Shown: piece after piece, positions 47,701 to 58,636 of the stretch
Layout of the letters: every line of letters begins with the position of its first letter
Position numbering within the stretch: position 1 is the first letter of the stretch
Assembly: GCF_037975245.1 (NCBI RefSeq)
Contig: NC_092576.1
Location: 27,853,611-27,917,610 of the forward strand
Origin: Apostichopus japonicus
Lineage: Eukaryota > Echinodermata > Holothuroidea > Aspidochirotida > Stichopodidae
DNA: 64,000 nt
Direction of reading: 5' to 3'
Position numbers and translations under genes: made by a program
Notes under the pieces: model-generated
Database searches by the model: none
Seen by the model: only the letters and a program-made list of their open reading frames with translations
What the model was told of the DNA's origin: nothing

Positions 47701-49913
47701 ACACCCCCGGCAGTATGGTGGTCCATTCACCCCACCCGAACCAACCGGGCAGTATGGTGGTCCACTCACCCCACCCGAACCAACCGGGTACGCCGGTAGT
47801 CGATCCGAGTATGCAAGGTGGAACACCGGGTAACATGAGGCAAGGGACGCCGAATCCAGGGACACCCACCCCTGCCGTGAGTGCGGTCAAACAGGCTATG
47901 GCGACCTCGGGTAACCAAAGGTGCAGTCCCAAGCCGACCTTGGAACAAAATAGTATTAACAAAAGTTCTGAGAATCCATCCTCCAATGGAGATTCGAGGA
48001 AGACCGGAGGAGGAGGAGGTGACACCATCCTACCCCAGCAACAGCAGCAGCAGCAGCAGAAACTGGTCAATTTCCCAACAAGCCAGCTCAACAGAGATAA
48101 GGCGCCCAACTTCCCACCGAGAGGGGAGGACCTCCAGCAGTACACGTCAACGTTCTATCAGAAGACAATGTCCAAGGAGCAGCAGCCGCAGGGTCCCAAC
48201 CGGATGCAGCAGCAGCAGTTTGGACCGTCGCCGATCAACCGCAGTCCCATGAATCCGGAGATGATGGCCGCCCAGCAGGGAGGTGCCATGATGTCCTCCG
48301 AGGGAAACATGATACCTCCGACGATGATGAATAACAGTCAGGCTGCGATGACCCAGTCTAATCGGATGACGACGTCGCAGAACAACATGATGACGTCACA
48401 GTCCAACATGATGACGTCGCAGTCCAACATGATGACGTCGCAGCAGTCCAGTATGATGGCATCGCAGCCCAACATGATATCGCAGGCACGAACATCTCAG
48501 CCCAGAATGACCTCGCAATCTCAACCCATGATCTCGTCGCCTCACATGACGTCGCAGTCGAACATCATGACGTCGCAGCAGTCCAACATGATGTCCTCCC
48601 CAGCCAACATGATGTCGCAGGCTAACATGTTGCAGTCTCAGGCGGCGATGAGCGCGACGCAGGCCGGCATGATGACCTCTCAGGCCGCCAACATGATGGC
48701 ATCTCAGGCAGCCATGATGTCGCAGGCAGGAATGACGCCGCAGGCAGGGATGGCGCACAACCACCACATGATCGACCATCACGGACCATCGGGCATGATG
48801 ACCTCGGAGAGGGTCATGATGTCACCCTCGGCCAGGATGATGACGCCGCAGGGCAGAGGACCAATGAACTCGAACGGACCAATGATGTCGCCGGTGATGC
48901 GTATGACCAACCCGATGATGGGACACGACGGCATGCCGGGACACGGCATGCCGTCGTCGGGCGGACCAATGATGACCAACCACGGCAGGCCCTCATCGGC
49001 CGGTATGATGTCACCGCACCTGGGACCCATGAGCAACCCCGAGATGATAATGTCCCACCAGAAGGCTCAAAGTCACATGATCCCTTCCAGCATCGGACCG
49101 GGACACCCAAACGCCATGGACGGCATGCCGGGGCACATGGACATGGGGAACCACCTACCAGGGGGCATGCCTAGCAGATTCGCCAACCCCAAAGCTGGTA
49201 TGATGGACACAAGTGGCATGGTGGAGGGGAGTATGCCCAACGTCAGGGGTGCCATGATGCCCGATGGAGCCGGTATGGAGCAGGTCATGGAGCACCCGAT
49301 GAGCCGGCAGATGATGGCCAGCATGCGCCAGCCGCAACCGACCAGCCCACTGTCTCTGCTGCAGACCAGGTTCTCACCTCCTCTACCTCCCGACGGGAAA
49401 GGCCCCACCAAGACACTGCAGTACTTTCCGCCGGGGACCGCCAACTCACAGGGCGGCGTCCAGGGGCAAGGTGGCAACCCGCACTTGAATCCGACACCGA
49501 ATCAACCCTCCCCGGCGCCACCTCCGGGACCCAAGCAGATACAGATGCCATTCCCTATGGAGATGATAACCAGCGGACCCAGCACCAGTCCCTCGCTGAC
49601 CCAGGCCCTGGGGCCACATCGTATGCAGGGTATGAGCATGGGCCCCAGGATGATGCAGGGTGACATGATGTACCACCACCACGGGGAGTATCACGGGGGG
49701 CCCCGGGGGCCAAGTCCCGTGGCCTACATGGGACCCAGACAGGGCATGCCGTATGGCACCATGCAACACGTGGGACACAGCCGAATGCCCGGCATCCCCA
49801 TGGGACCGGCCATGCAGAGCGATTACATGGAGGCAGGGTTCGGCCCACAGCCCGTCCCCGGCATGACCGCCATGGGAGGGCCGATGGGCCCCGGGTACAA
49901 CATGCCCAGGTGA
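41707..49913 (+). CDS. BCL9: BCL9/Legless orthologue, four coding exons
   Basis: The CDS joins 41822-42221, 44052-44162, 44829-45028 and 45756-49913. All introns are GT..AG and phases match, giving 1622 residues (human BCL9 is about 1426). BCL9/Legless is a nuclear Wnt co-activator that bridges Pygopus (through HD1) and beta-catenin (through HD2). Visible here: HD1 about 197-226 (HVFSTLLANQAAKAVYTGQA), basic nuclear signal KKGKRKR 362-368, HD2 541-569 (EQMRHREERLRTLKEMQ ... LFPEEH), HD3 about 663-697 (TPEQKAWVKLQQDFYVEKQR), poly-Gln 998-1005 and C-terminal TKTLQYFPPG 1455-1464. The remainder is Pro/Gly/Met-rich and disordered. The start is secure: ATG 41822 is preceded by in-frame TGA at 41813, with no ATG earlier in the exon. 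It could equally be called BCL9/BCL9L, since one gene predates the vertebrate duplication. Confidence 0.95.
41822..42221 (+). CDS. BCL9: BCL9 coding exon 1
   Basis: The exon starts at 41707 after TTTTCTCTGTCAG, and its first 115 bases are 5' UTR. It encodes residues 1-133 plus one base and ends before GTGAGG. The N-terminus is Lys/Glu/Asn-rich with five psi-K-x-E/D motifs (43, 51, 66, 97, 109), which are possible SUMO sites. It shows no direct similarity to vertebrate BCL9 by eye. Confidence 0.9.
42456..43179. mobile_element. 724-bp hAT-like non-autonomous element in BCL9 intron 1
   Basis: A perfect 13-bp terminal inverted repeat CAGGGATGTAAGT / ACTTACATCCCTG is flanked by TAATAT on both sides, a possible target duplication in AT-rich DNA. 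Inside, the first ~50 bases holding the hairpin CCGGATTT..AAATCCGG are duplicated in tandem, and a ~70-bp unit starting CGAGCTAGCCTAACATAACG occurs twice near the right end (about 42980-43110). No transposase is encoded. The CAGGG terminus suggests the hAT superfamily. Confidence 0.8.
43249..43504. mobile_element. small inverted-repeat element in BCL9 intron 1
   Basis: TACCTTAGGTCGACA at the left and TGTCGACCTGAGGTA at the right are inverted complements with one mismatch. The left end is locally triplicated (GTACCTTAGGTCGACAG copies at 43249, 43282 and 43301). It is MITE-like with no coding content. Confidence 0.55.
43505..44051. other. remainder of BCL9 intron 1
   Basis: Intronic sequence with G-runs at 43626-43640 and 43852-43862. 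No gene on either strand. Confidence 0.7.
44052..44162 (+). CDS. BCL9: BCL9 coding exon 2
   Basis: 111 bases between TCCTCATAG and GTTAGT. It enters and leaves in phase 1, so skipping it would keep frame. Its 37 residues (DVKNLPVSQHDKLQTSPNWN and onward) are polar and have no named domain. Its assignment rests on splice sites, phase and an open frame. Confidence 0.8.
44829..45028 (+). CDS. BCL9: BCL9 coding exon 3 (HD1, Pygopus-binding)
   Basis: 200 bases between CCATCCAG and GTAAGG, entering in phase 1 and leaving in phase 0. It encodes residues 171-237 with a His/Pro/Gln-rich lead and the HD1 motif HVFSTLLANQAAKAVYTGQA followed by NSIITFHQ. In vertebrates HD1 binds the Pygopus PHD finger. 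The VFST..AN.AA.AV pattern is the family hallmark. Confidence 0.93.
45756..49913 (+). CDS. BCL9: BCL9 coding exon 4 (HD2, HD3, C-terminal motifs)
   Basis: A single 4.2-kb coding exon after CTCTTTCCAG, ending at TGA 49911. It holds the nuclear signal KKGKRKR, HD2 (beta-catenin-binding helix), HD3, two near-identical 13-residue copies of GSMVVHSPHPNQP (889-914), poly-Gln, a Met/Gln/Ser repeat region (about 1102-1236) and the conserved SPLSLLQTRFSP and TKTLQYFPPG motifs near the C-terminus. It is much more GC-rich than its surroundings. Confidence 0.95.
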   Translation, partial: DIKVDPANNQPPASTPTPPQADRGDSNTTAGNPTPGNPAAAQKTDGAENLKHTSNGAENAATPSNNSNGPKEDTNGPEPTAKPSSNPRTPQGSNPGVGDAPPSRPQAASESAPPPSKPTRTGTTKKGKRKRPQPSSQPLHPNMPPVGANMAMQQGMPPSGPSFAPFPRGPFGPGSGPYPPQNPQMPIRPGMPTQAGVGGPTTTETENLDPSALWENPPANKRQMMSTMAPSWSQQEFAMGNPSLGGNMGPQGPGMMPPRPDGMMAQRTFMSPNGQNPHDQFPVHMGGPPYDLANFNTGQPVDNLTPEQMRHREERLRTLKEMQKILFPEEHQNTSPSPGGMLSPHGTMPPQEMGPGMVSPSGGMMMGPMGPGSMMGPGGPHPMMGGGMPHPRMPHPPPEAMRGMSPAEQQRFMMSQPSQAPPLPQDFDSMTPEQKAWVKLQQDFYVEKQRKMMEEQAKMQHSHMMDFPGRGPTMRFGPGPGHGPFPPGEAMGQTMPPPPPYHASAASILQRRASMSGSYSPGGGGPPGSFGPMSPHGMSTAQPPQRLARSNSLPSAQMGPMGPGGSMPMQGSLSPESSPIRTPYRASTPTPASLTASSNPSMTSGMNPGSAGMSGGPMSAPAMTSSINSPGMSMAQSCENAPLSNTMVHTPGSMVVHSPHPNQPGSMVVHSPHPNQPGTPVVDPSMQGGTPGNMRQGTPNPGTPTPAVSAVKQAMATSGNQRCSPKPTLEQNSINKSSENPSSNGDSRKTGGGGGDTILPQQQQQQQQKLVNFPTSQLNRDKAPNFPPRGEDLQQYTSTFYQKTMSKEQQPQGPNRMQQQQFGPSPINRSPMNPEMMAAQQGGAMMSSEGNMIPPTMMNNSQAAMTQSNRMTTSQNNMMTSQSNMMTSQSNMMTSQQSSMMASQPNMISQARTSQPRMTSQSQPMISSPHMTSQSNIMTSQQSNMMSSPANMMSQANMLQSQAAMSATQAGMMTSQAANMMASQAAMMSQAGMTPQAGMAHNHHMIDHHGPSGMMTSERVMMSPSARMMTPQGRGPMNSNGPMMSPVMRMTNPMMGHDGMPGHGMPSSGGPMMTNHGRPSSAGMMSPHLGPMSNPEMIMSHQKAQSHMIPSSIGPGHPNAMDGMPGHMDMGNHLPGGMPSRFANPKAGMMDTSGMVEGSMPNVRGAMMPDGAGMEQVMEHPMSRQMMASMRQPQPTSPLSLLQTRFSPPLPPDGKGPTKTLQYFPPGTANSQGGVQGQGGNPHLNPTPNQPSPAPPPGPKQIQMPFPMEMITSGPSTSPSLTQALGPHRMQGMSMGPRMMQGDMMYHHHGEYHGGPRGPSPVAYMGPRQGMPYGTMQHVGHSRMPGIPMGPAMQSDYMEAGFGPQPVPGMTAMGGPMGPGYNMPR

Positions 49914-51606
49914 GACGAGGAACTTTTAAGGGTCACCCCAGGGTGAGAGGGTACCCATGCAACGAAGTCGCGCCGAGTTCCCAGAGTTGTTGAACGGAAG
50001 AGCAGGTTGTGGCAGCACACGATTGGTCGAGTTCTCAAAAAGCTCTGCGGGAGAAACAGACAGACAGACAGACAGCGAGAGAGACAGAGAGTGGTGACAG
50101 CGCAGCGAGGTTAAAAGGGTCAAGGGTCAAGAGGCTGCAGTCCCAAACTGTGACGGGCAGAAGACGAACTGCCCTACATGTGGGCCCTTCTTAGGAGGCT
50201 GATCAAGAGGTTCGTAGATAATACAAAAAAGAGACGAGAGAGATTGGGAGGCAGGTTGCCCCGACGACGGAACCTTTACCAGTACTGCCGCCAAATCATT
50301 GTGATATCTGCGGAGCAGAGATTAGTTTCTTCTGCCGTCGTCGTTCGGTCGATAAAATTTTTAAAACCGTAGTTTTCAGACATCATAAGTAGTTTTTAAG
50401 GAGAAAGAGAGAGATATGCTGCTTACCACTGTTTTGTTTCCTCAAGCTAATAACTCTTAATGAATTTATCATATTTTTTTTTTTTTTTTTCCATATTAAC
50501 AATGTCAAATCTTGAAGCACAAAATCTGTTGCTAGGAGACAGAAATCTATGTCAGGTTTTTTTTTAATTTTTTTTTTTATAATATTAGTAGTATTATTAG
50601 TAAACAAATACCATTGGATAATCTTCCCAAACCACTTTTTTTTGTTGTTGATAAATCTGTCTTTGCTCGTCCAATGACAAACATCTGGATGTTGGATTTC
50701 AGCTAGGTGTAGAAATTACCGTTATGTGTCAGGGATACGATGTACTTAAATAAGAAAAACACACACACACTTCTGAAATCTCAAGTCGGGGGTTGTTTCC
50801 AAGACTTTCCAATACCTTAACGAGATCATCATGGACAGGAGAGGTTGGAGGAGAAGATCCATGTGAGGAATGGGGGGTGGGGGGAGGAAGGGAGGGTGCA
50901 GGAATCCTTGACGATTGTCAGTTACCAAAATTAGAATAAATTGCATGACCACAGGTGAATTAAAGGCAAGAATCATTAGTTGCTGGCTACAGCTGTGAAC
51001 ATATTTATACAACTTTGCTGGGGTGAGGGGCAATTTTATTGTCAATTTTAATATACCTTTTGCACTGGAAGGAAATACTTTTGAAGAAGATTTTGTGATG
51101 TCATCAGGTGGTGATGTTATATTAAAGGTGTTAAGCCTCATGGTTTTGGGTCATTTGAAGTACAAAGCAAGGGTTTTACCTCTAATCTTTTACTGGAGTA
51201 CCCTAAACATAGATTGATGTTGTAATCATCCACTATGAGGGGACTGACAAAGTAAAAATGTCTATGGTAAAAGAATTGTTTGACTGTGTTACACTCTGTT
51301 ATTTCAATCAAGGTTTATAAAGGAAAATAAGCAAAGGAGAAAAAGAATGGTTTGTAGGTCTCCTAATGACCCTGTGAATGTAAATGTAATTTAACATAGA
51401 TTGTGGTTGGGTGGGGTGGGGGAAGGGGGTGGGTGAAGGGGGTTTTACAGGTTATATAGGGCAGCAGGTATTAAACATTTGTAGTATATGAAGGCAGTTT
51501 TACACTATTTACAAATGCGACTTCTTCGTCTGTGGCAAGACCTCTGCTTGGCCGTATGTTTGAGATGGGTTTTTTCTTAAAAAAGGAGGGAATGCATTGA
51601 CAACGG
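49914..51606 (+). other. BCL9 3' UTR and downstream non-coding
   Basis: Follows the BCL9 stop codon. The first canonical AATAAA on the + strand that I see is at 50935-50940, so the 3' UTR may extend about 1 kb, but the end is not established. No further gene is recognised. Confidence 0.4.
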
Positions 51607-51772
51607 CAGGCATGAGCTTTTTCCGCGAATTCGCTGAATATCCATGATTTCTTTTCTACCATGGGGACAAAAACTGTTATCCTAACACACTGTAGCATAC
51701 TCAAACTGGAGCCTATACCGCAATTTTTGCACGGTGCCGTGAATTTTTTTTTTTACCCCAGGCTCATCCCTG
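51607..51772. mobile_element. dispersed copy of the hAT-like MITE
   Basis: Same ends (CAGGCATGAGC ... GGCTCATCCCTG) and interior (TTTCTTTTCTACC, TATCCTAACACACTGTAGCA, GGAGCCTATACCGCA) as the element at 5784-5946, in the same orientation. It has not expanded into a satellite here. Confidence 0.75.
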
Positions 51773-52480
51773 CAATGGGGTGTACAGATGACTCAAATGT
51801 AATGTTAGGATACAGACAGAAATGAGACATTAATGTAGGGTAAAGGTCTCTGAAAATGGAAAGGGGCAATCTTAAGAAGAAAAAGTGGGGAAACAAGGAG
51901 AAATGAAAACGGTTTGTAAAGCTTGTTAGTTTCTTAGTAGTCTTCTAAGTTAGATGCCCAGATTGTGGAACAGAGAACAGAATTGTGAGGCAAGTGGGGT
52001 ATGATGTATGCCCTCCCATGGGCTTCAACTAGACCCCCTGCCTGGTATTAACCCCTCTTAACACAATGGTGAGGTAGAGAGGTGGTTATGTTAGTGGTTC
52101 ATTGATCCAGGGGTGTATTAAGTCGGTCGGTTGATATGTCTAGCTGTGTGTGTAATGGTGTTCTCGAGTGGTGCTAAGTATTGCTACATTTAAGACAGTC
52201 CTAGAGAACTGTGCAAGGAGAGAGCATTTTTAGAATAATTTTGTTATTTCACTGTCAAATGACACCTTTTATCAGGAGAGGAGGAAGAGGAGGAGGGGGG
52301 AGATGGGGGGGGGGAGGCGGGTGTAGGTTTGGGTTGGGTTTGTTTAAGTTTTTTAATATTCCCAGACACTGTGAGGGTTAAGAGAGTAGAATAATCATTA
52401 TCATTTGTGTGAATATAGATGGATTTATACAGAAGCAACAAAAGATGTGAAGGTGTGTTATTAGACTATAAATAGATAAT
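51773..52480. other. non-coding interval
   Basis: No gene is recognised. A GGA/GGG-rich tract is present at about 52274-52325. Confidence 0.5.
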
Positions 52481-52483
52481 ATG

Positions 52484-52745
52484 GATGTGCTGCCCTCTAT
52501 TACCATACAAATGTATAGGAGAACATGCCAGCTGCCCTCTGTGGCTATATACAGAAGGTGTGTTTCAGACAATAGATAGATAGTATGGCTGTGCCGCCCT
52601 CTATTACCATACTAACTTAAAGGAGAACATGCCTGCTGCCCTCTGTGGCTATATACAGGTATGTTTCAGACAATAGATGGATAATATGGCTGTGCTGCCC
52701 TCTATTACCATACTAACTTGTATAAGAAAGTGTCTGCTGCCTCTT
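52484..52745 (+). repeat. ~104-bp tandem repeat, three copies
   Basis: TGCCCTCTATTACCATAC recurs from 52491, 52595 and 52696. Each is followed by a related half-unit GCTGCCCTCTGTGGCTATAT in the first two copies. The third copy is truncated. Confidence 0.9.
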
Positions 52746-55700
52746 TGACCTGGAAATGCAACCTTAGGCTTGAGATCAATTTCACAGAATTTGATTAGTT
52801 GGGTTGTGGAGTTATCAGGATATCTCACACAGAAGCACACTGTGAAGTGAATTTCACAGGGAAAGCTTGGTTGTGTGGTACACCAACTTTGTCTTGGGGG
52901 TTGCTAATGAGATCATATCAATTCCCTAGGTCGACAGACATTTGTGCGTTGTTTTCTTTAGACAAAATGAATAAATGTTGGAGTGCAGGGTTTTTTCTTC
53001 ATTTTTCCATTTCAAACAATTTATTTTGATGAACAGGGTCTCTGTGTAAAATTCAAATGTAGTGCTTGGAATTAGTTATCAGATGATGCATAGACTAATC
53101 CCATCGATTTTCACGTCATAGCGTATGGTCCCACTCGCTTCGGTGAGCATAGTGTTAGGGTGGTACATATTTGCATAATGAATAAACATGAAGGTCTTTG
53201 TAAGCATTGTTTCACATGATTTAAGCTTTGCAAACAGACTGGGTTTGATTCCAGTCATTTTCAGCTATTTGTCTCGATTGACTGCTCATATCCGTGGTAA
53301 ATCTCAGAAAATATTTGAAGTTAACTTTGGACAAAGTGTGTCGAAAACAACTTCCTAATCTTTCACTGTGAATGGATTACATTGCTGAAATATCCCCCCC
53401 CCCCCTGTATTATTTATTCTCAGCTTTTGTAACCTTGAGAGAGTATTGACTCTTGTAGGGGTGAAGGTATTAAGGGTGGTTGGAGGGGGGAGGGGGTGTT
53501 TTAAGGGAGGGGGAATGGTGAGGTGATAGGGATTCAGGCATGTTGGAGTGAAATTTAAAGGGGGTCTTTAATCAAATTCCACCTATTTACAGTATCTATT
53601 CAACAGGGGATATAGAAATTCGGAAAGTATTAAACCTTGATTTTTTGTAGAGTTTTTTTTTTTTTTTTTTTTAGTTTTATGTGAAAATAAAGCACCTCGA
53701 AAATTAAGATTTGCTGGCCAGAAGCCAATTGTTAGACTAAGCTAGATTTATTTTAAGCATTGTTGAATCTCTCTGCTTCCATGCCCACTTTTCGTTGGAT
53801 TCTCAGTCTACATATATTTTTTTGGGTTAAAGTAATATTTAGACGCTCGGCAGATCTCTTGCGACGTCATTTCTCATCCATCTTCAAACCTTTTTCATTT
53901 TTATTTAAATTTTTTTTTTATCCTAGTACCTTTTTGCCCACTTTCCATATTTCACATTTTTGATATATAGATTTTGGGTTTTTTAAGAAATATTAAAATA
54001 TTACTGAGAAATCAAAAAAATCAAAAAATAACTAACAAGACAGCAATAGCTTAGATATTTTTTCTCCCCTGTTTTTGTTTTTTTTTGGTGGAAGATGAAG
54101 TTGCAAAATGAACGACATGCAACCGGGCTTCACAGATATTTTGCCTCATCGTTGAATATGCATAAGTTTAGACGAGGGTAGAAATTTTTTTAATGGCCAT
54201 GTCACGACAGCATAAGGGGGTGATTTACAAAGGTGTGTAAATTAATTGAAATGAAAGAACTTTTTTTTGAAAATGTTCTTCCGGTTTTTTTGCCTCTCTT
54301 TTTCTCCTTTTCTTCTGCTGACAAGGAACATCATATGACTTTTTAGAGAATAGAAGAGACCTTTTTTCGTTTCTTTTGTATAAACTTTGTTAAAATAATT
54401 AAGTGTTCGAAGCGTGACGAAAATGTTTATGTGTACAGAAGTTTGTATGTACAGAAGTAGAAATAGCTTAACAATTTTTTTTCAAAGTCGTTTCGTTAGT
54501 CGTGAAATTTGTTGTTTCAGGGGGGAGGGGGAATTTTTCCCCCACCACCCCTTTTTCTTCCCCAATTTATTACGATGATGATGATTATTATTATTTTTTC
54601 CTCTCAACTTTCTCTACTTTACGTCGAAACATTTGTGAATGATTATGTACACCACCGACTCATTTGGGGTTTATGTTGGTGCAGAAAGTAGCATGCAGAT
54701 GTATCAATATGGACGGACGGACGGACGGACGGGCGTGATTTATCTGTACAATTTGTGTACTATGCTGACGACGCCCTATGGCTTGCAAAGACGAAAATTA
54801 AAAAAATGAATAAAAAACTTGTACAGAAACGGCCGTTTATACCTCACAAATTGTCTTCCGAATTCTTCTGTTGCGTCCAACTTGTCGTTAACCATTTTTT
54901 GGAGCTTGCACATCGATTTAATTTTTTTGAATTTTGGGGGGGGGAGCAACTTTGGGGGTATAATACCCAACTGATGCCAGCGTATGGTCAAAATGTCCCG
55001 GATATTTCTGAAAACAACATGGTCACCATAAATTAATGACCTTGTTGCACGTAAACATGGTGAGACTGCCGAAGGTAACATTTATCCCCCCTCTGTGAAT
55101 ACATTTTGCGACCTTTGTGGACATATTCTAGCTTGCAAGAAAAGTCAAGAGGTTAACCAAATTTTGGACTAAGAAACACAAGGAACTGAATTCTAAGCAT
55201 GCCATATGCCCATTTTCAAGAAATGAATGTTGAGATTTTTATATAAAAATACATTTTGTGCCAAAATTGTATACTGAAAAGGCCCCAAAAGTGAACTTGA
55301 AGCAATCATTTGTGATGTCATAAATGCATATTTACAAAATTGTTTTTTGGGAAATTTTCCATTTTCGAAATTTAAAAAAATTTCCATCCAATTTTGCATT
55401 GGGAATTCTGTATCAAATTTTCTACTATAAAAAATGTTGAATGCTTAACAATATCTTCACACCCTCTCTGGGAATGAAGTTTGAACTATTTTTATACCAA
55501 TTCCAAATTTGAATCAATAGGTAAATGAAAATCAAGGAAAAATTTGAAAGATTTGCATTAATTTCACATATGGTTCAGTCTTTGTATCATTAAAATTAAT
55601 CTTTAGAATACATGCCTCTTTTACGAGGGCATATTTGAAATTTACTTTTCCACATGTTCTTTGTCAAACATGGCCTTATGAAACATGAGAAAACTCTCAT

Positions 55701-58267
55701 TATCTCAAAATCCAGTCGGTAGAAGTCTTAAAAACTTAAAATCTATGCTTAGAATATGTTTCTCTTTAATGAGTCAAAATTAGAGTTGCCTCGGGACTAT
55801 TCTTGTCAAGCACGGCATTTGTATATTAATGCAAGAGAAAACTATTTTATCAAACCCAACCACCCTACCCCCCCCCCCACCTCCACGGCCCCAAATATAA
55901 ACATGACACAAACACACATATTCATATGCACCTCTTGTTCATTATTATTCAAAATGCTATGATCAAGAAAGAAAAAAATAGTAAAAAGAAAACAGGTTAA
56001 TGACAAGTATAACATATGTTACACTATGCTATGTAATGTTAATGGCAACACAACATAATGTGAAAACATTTCTACCATGAAAGCCATCTATGCTATTAAG
56101 GAAAAGCTGTAAAAGATAATTATAACTCTTAATCGTGAATTTATTTTTCAAAAATTTTGTCGATAAATCTCGTATGACAGAAGCTCAGTGGGTAGTATTA
56201 ACAAGGCTTAACAAAGTAGACTATGATTCCAAGGTGTTGATCAACTTAGAAGGGTAGGGGAGGGGTGGGGTGGGGAGTTTCATTTTTTGACTTCTAACCA
56301 TCCTGGTGAAGTCTGCAATTAAAAGTTGAATGAAAAATTAGCTTTTAGAGTTCTTCATAGTTGAGATTGTCAACACTTTGTGTAAACCTTTTTACGGCGA
56401 GTGTGGACTTGAAGCAAACAGGTGTGATGTCATAGTTGAAAACTGACATTTAAAATGTTTGTTTTTCTTTTTTTCCCCTTCACTTAATTGTTTTAAACCA
56501 TGATTTGGAAAGGGTTTCAACTTTTAACCCTAAAGGGGGTCATGAAATTGACAATATATTACTGATTGTTCTGTAAAAAATGTTGAAATGCGTCTCAATT
56601 TTGAAGTCGAAAATTGCCGGTGCGTACCTAAAAAATGAAAATAAAGAAAACCAGAAATGCCAGTGTGCTTCTTAAACCTTACGACTGTTTGTTTCCAAAT
56701 TCTCATTTACCAACCAATAACCAAAATCACATGTGGTAAAAATTGTTCTAACTTCAAATGTTATTTATTAATTAACCTCCCAAAAACTGATTTTTTTCTT
56801 GTTCATCCAATCAAAAACAAATTTCACAAAACAATATTCACCTGAATATTTTCAACGATGCAAATCATAACGAGCCATGGAAACAGAAGTTCCCTTTGAC
56901 TGGACACTCCCTTTAATAAGTATAGACAAGACCATAGAACATGCAATCTTATGACAAATATAAACTCACATCAGAAATAATAAGCCATCGACTTGTTGCA
57001 AGTTTAGGAGACTTCATTTGCGAGAAATATTAATCAAGGTCGGAGTTGGTCACTCTGGGCCAATATTGCGAGGTTTTTAGACTTGGGCATTCCCACAGGA
57101 ATGACAGTGACACAATCCATGGACTTGAGCAGAAAAAAAGGGAGGGGGTGATGTGTTTCCTATTTGGCATGGAGAGACCCTCAAAATAAACCACCCTTTT
57201 AACAGCTGAAGGCAGGGAGGGTGTGAGCCTAATATTTGAGGGTAAACCTATGCTTATTTAAATAGTGCCGAGGAGCCAAAAGAATTCTCATAACAGGAAA
57301 AGAGAAAAAAAACCAAAGTTTAATCTTGATTAGAAGTATACAGAATGTGCCTACTATCCATTTTATAACAATCTTGTCAGAATAATTTCCACTTATGCAG
57401 ACTGCAGATCCTAAAAAGTCTGACTAACAAGACGTTTCGAAAACGACTCGTTTTGCTTTACTGGTGTGGGAATGTCCTCTTCAGGGACATCTAACATAAA
57501 CCCCCCTCCCTGCCCCCCCCCAAATGTATCACAACCCCATGTCTAATTAAAAATGAGCCACTTCTGATAAACCTTCAGAGGATGAGGGGGGAGGTGGTGG
57601 GGGGGTTTGATGTATCATCAAACCCCCCCCCCCACTGGGTATTACCTATATGACATTGCATTCGTAAAGGTTAAATAAACTATCCAGATATCTAGGCACC
57701 GATTCGGTAACTATTTCAGAAGTTGAAAGTATTGGTAATTGAGAAGTATATCTGCTCTCAACATGAATACCCCACTCCAAGTAAAATACTTTGATAGGCA
57801 AATTTTGAAAAGAAAAAAAATATGAAAAGAAAAGATATATTTTTCTCCGTGGACGATATTCCTTAAATATTCTCTGTTGAAGTTAGAACGTTTTTACGGA
57901 AATATAAATTTGATTTTTTGAAGGCGAACATATGATATTTAACGGCAGAGACAAGGCACTAGGATTCATAGCAAACTATACCAGAAGGCAGGTCGTTGTT
58001 GTCAGTGCGCTAAATTAATGTGCGAAAAATTACACGACAAGCTATCGATGGAATAAATTAAAATTATGAATTAATAAAAGAAAATTAAAAAAAAAAAAAA
58101 ACTTTTAAAGATAAAATACCAAAAAATTATAACCTTTTTTAGAGTGAAACTGATTTGCCATATTTAAATACCAGCAAAGAAATACTTTATACAAGCTTAT
58201 ACTAGGTTAGTTCTGTCGGTGTTAATGGCTCTAGGTACTTCGGTCTCAGAGTAGAAAGTATTACATC
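52746..58267. other. non-coding interval
   Basis: No gene is recognised. Included are a T-run at 53650-53672, (GGAC)n at 54711-54732, two degenerate copies of a GAACTTGAAGCAANCA...TGTGATGTCATA segment (about 55290 and 56408), a Kolobok-like right terminus ACTCCCTTTAA at 56905-56915, and C/G-runs at 57515-57640. Confidence 0.45.
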
Positions 58268-58636
58268 TTAAAGGGAGTGAAGACTCGCGCAAAAAGAAAC
58301 GTCTAATGCCGGTAGTCTGACCTAGTTTCGAATGAGGTGTAACAGAAGTGTAAGACACCACCATAGATCCCACAAAATAAGCACACAGCTTGCTACCTTC
58401 GGTAATTAGACACTAGTGACCAATCAGTACATACAGCTGCTGTCAATACCCACAGCACAGTGTACAAACAATACAGCGATGGATATCTCAGGTCCAGATA
58501 AAAGATAACAAGGTATCACGTTTCATTACTGTCTGCATTTTGTAGTGACAAGCAGAAAACTTCACTTGCAAGCAACAGAAAGTTAACTTTTTTAGATGGC
58601 CGCACGCGGTTTGGGGTGAGTCTTCAATGCCTTTAA
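58268..58636. mobile_element. Kolobok/T2-like MITE, copy 2
   Basis: The same termini (TTAAAGG ... CCTTTAA) and interior as 8222-8594, with scattered substitutions and small indels and the same orientation. Element length is 369 versus 373 bp. Confidence 0.75.

Noticed and set aside
57431-57487. Second hammerhead-like sequence on the - strand (CTGAAGA ... CGAAACGTC)
   Set aside because: The core pieces resemble Penelope-type hammerheads, but the flanks of CTGAAGA and of TC are not complementary (no stem I). The sequence after CTGAAGA does not pair with that before GAAA (no stem II). At best it is a decayed element end.
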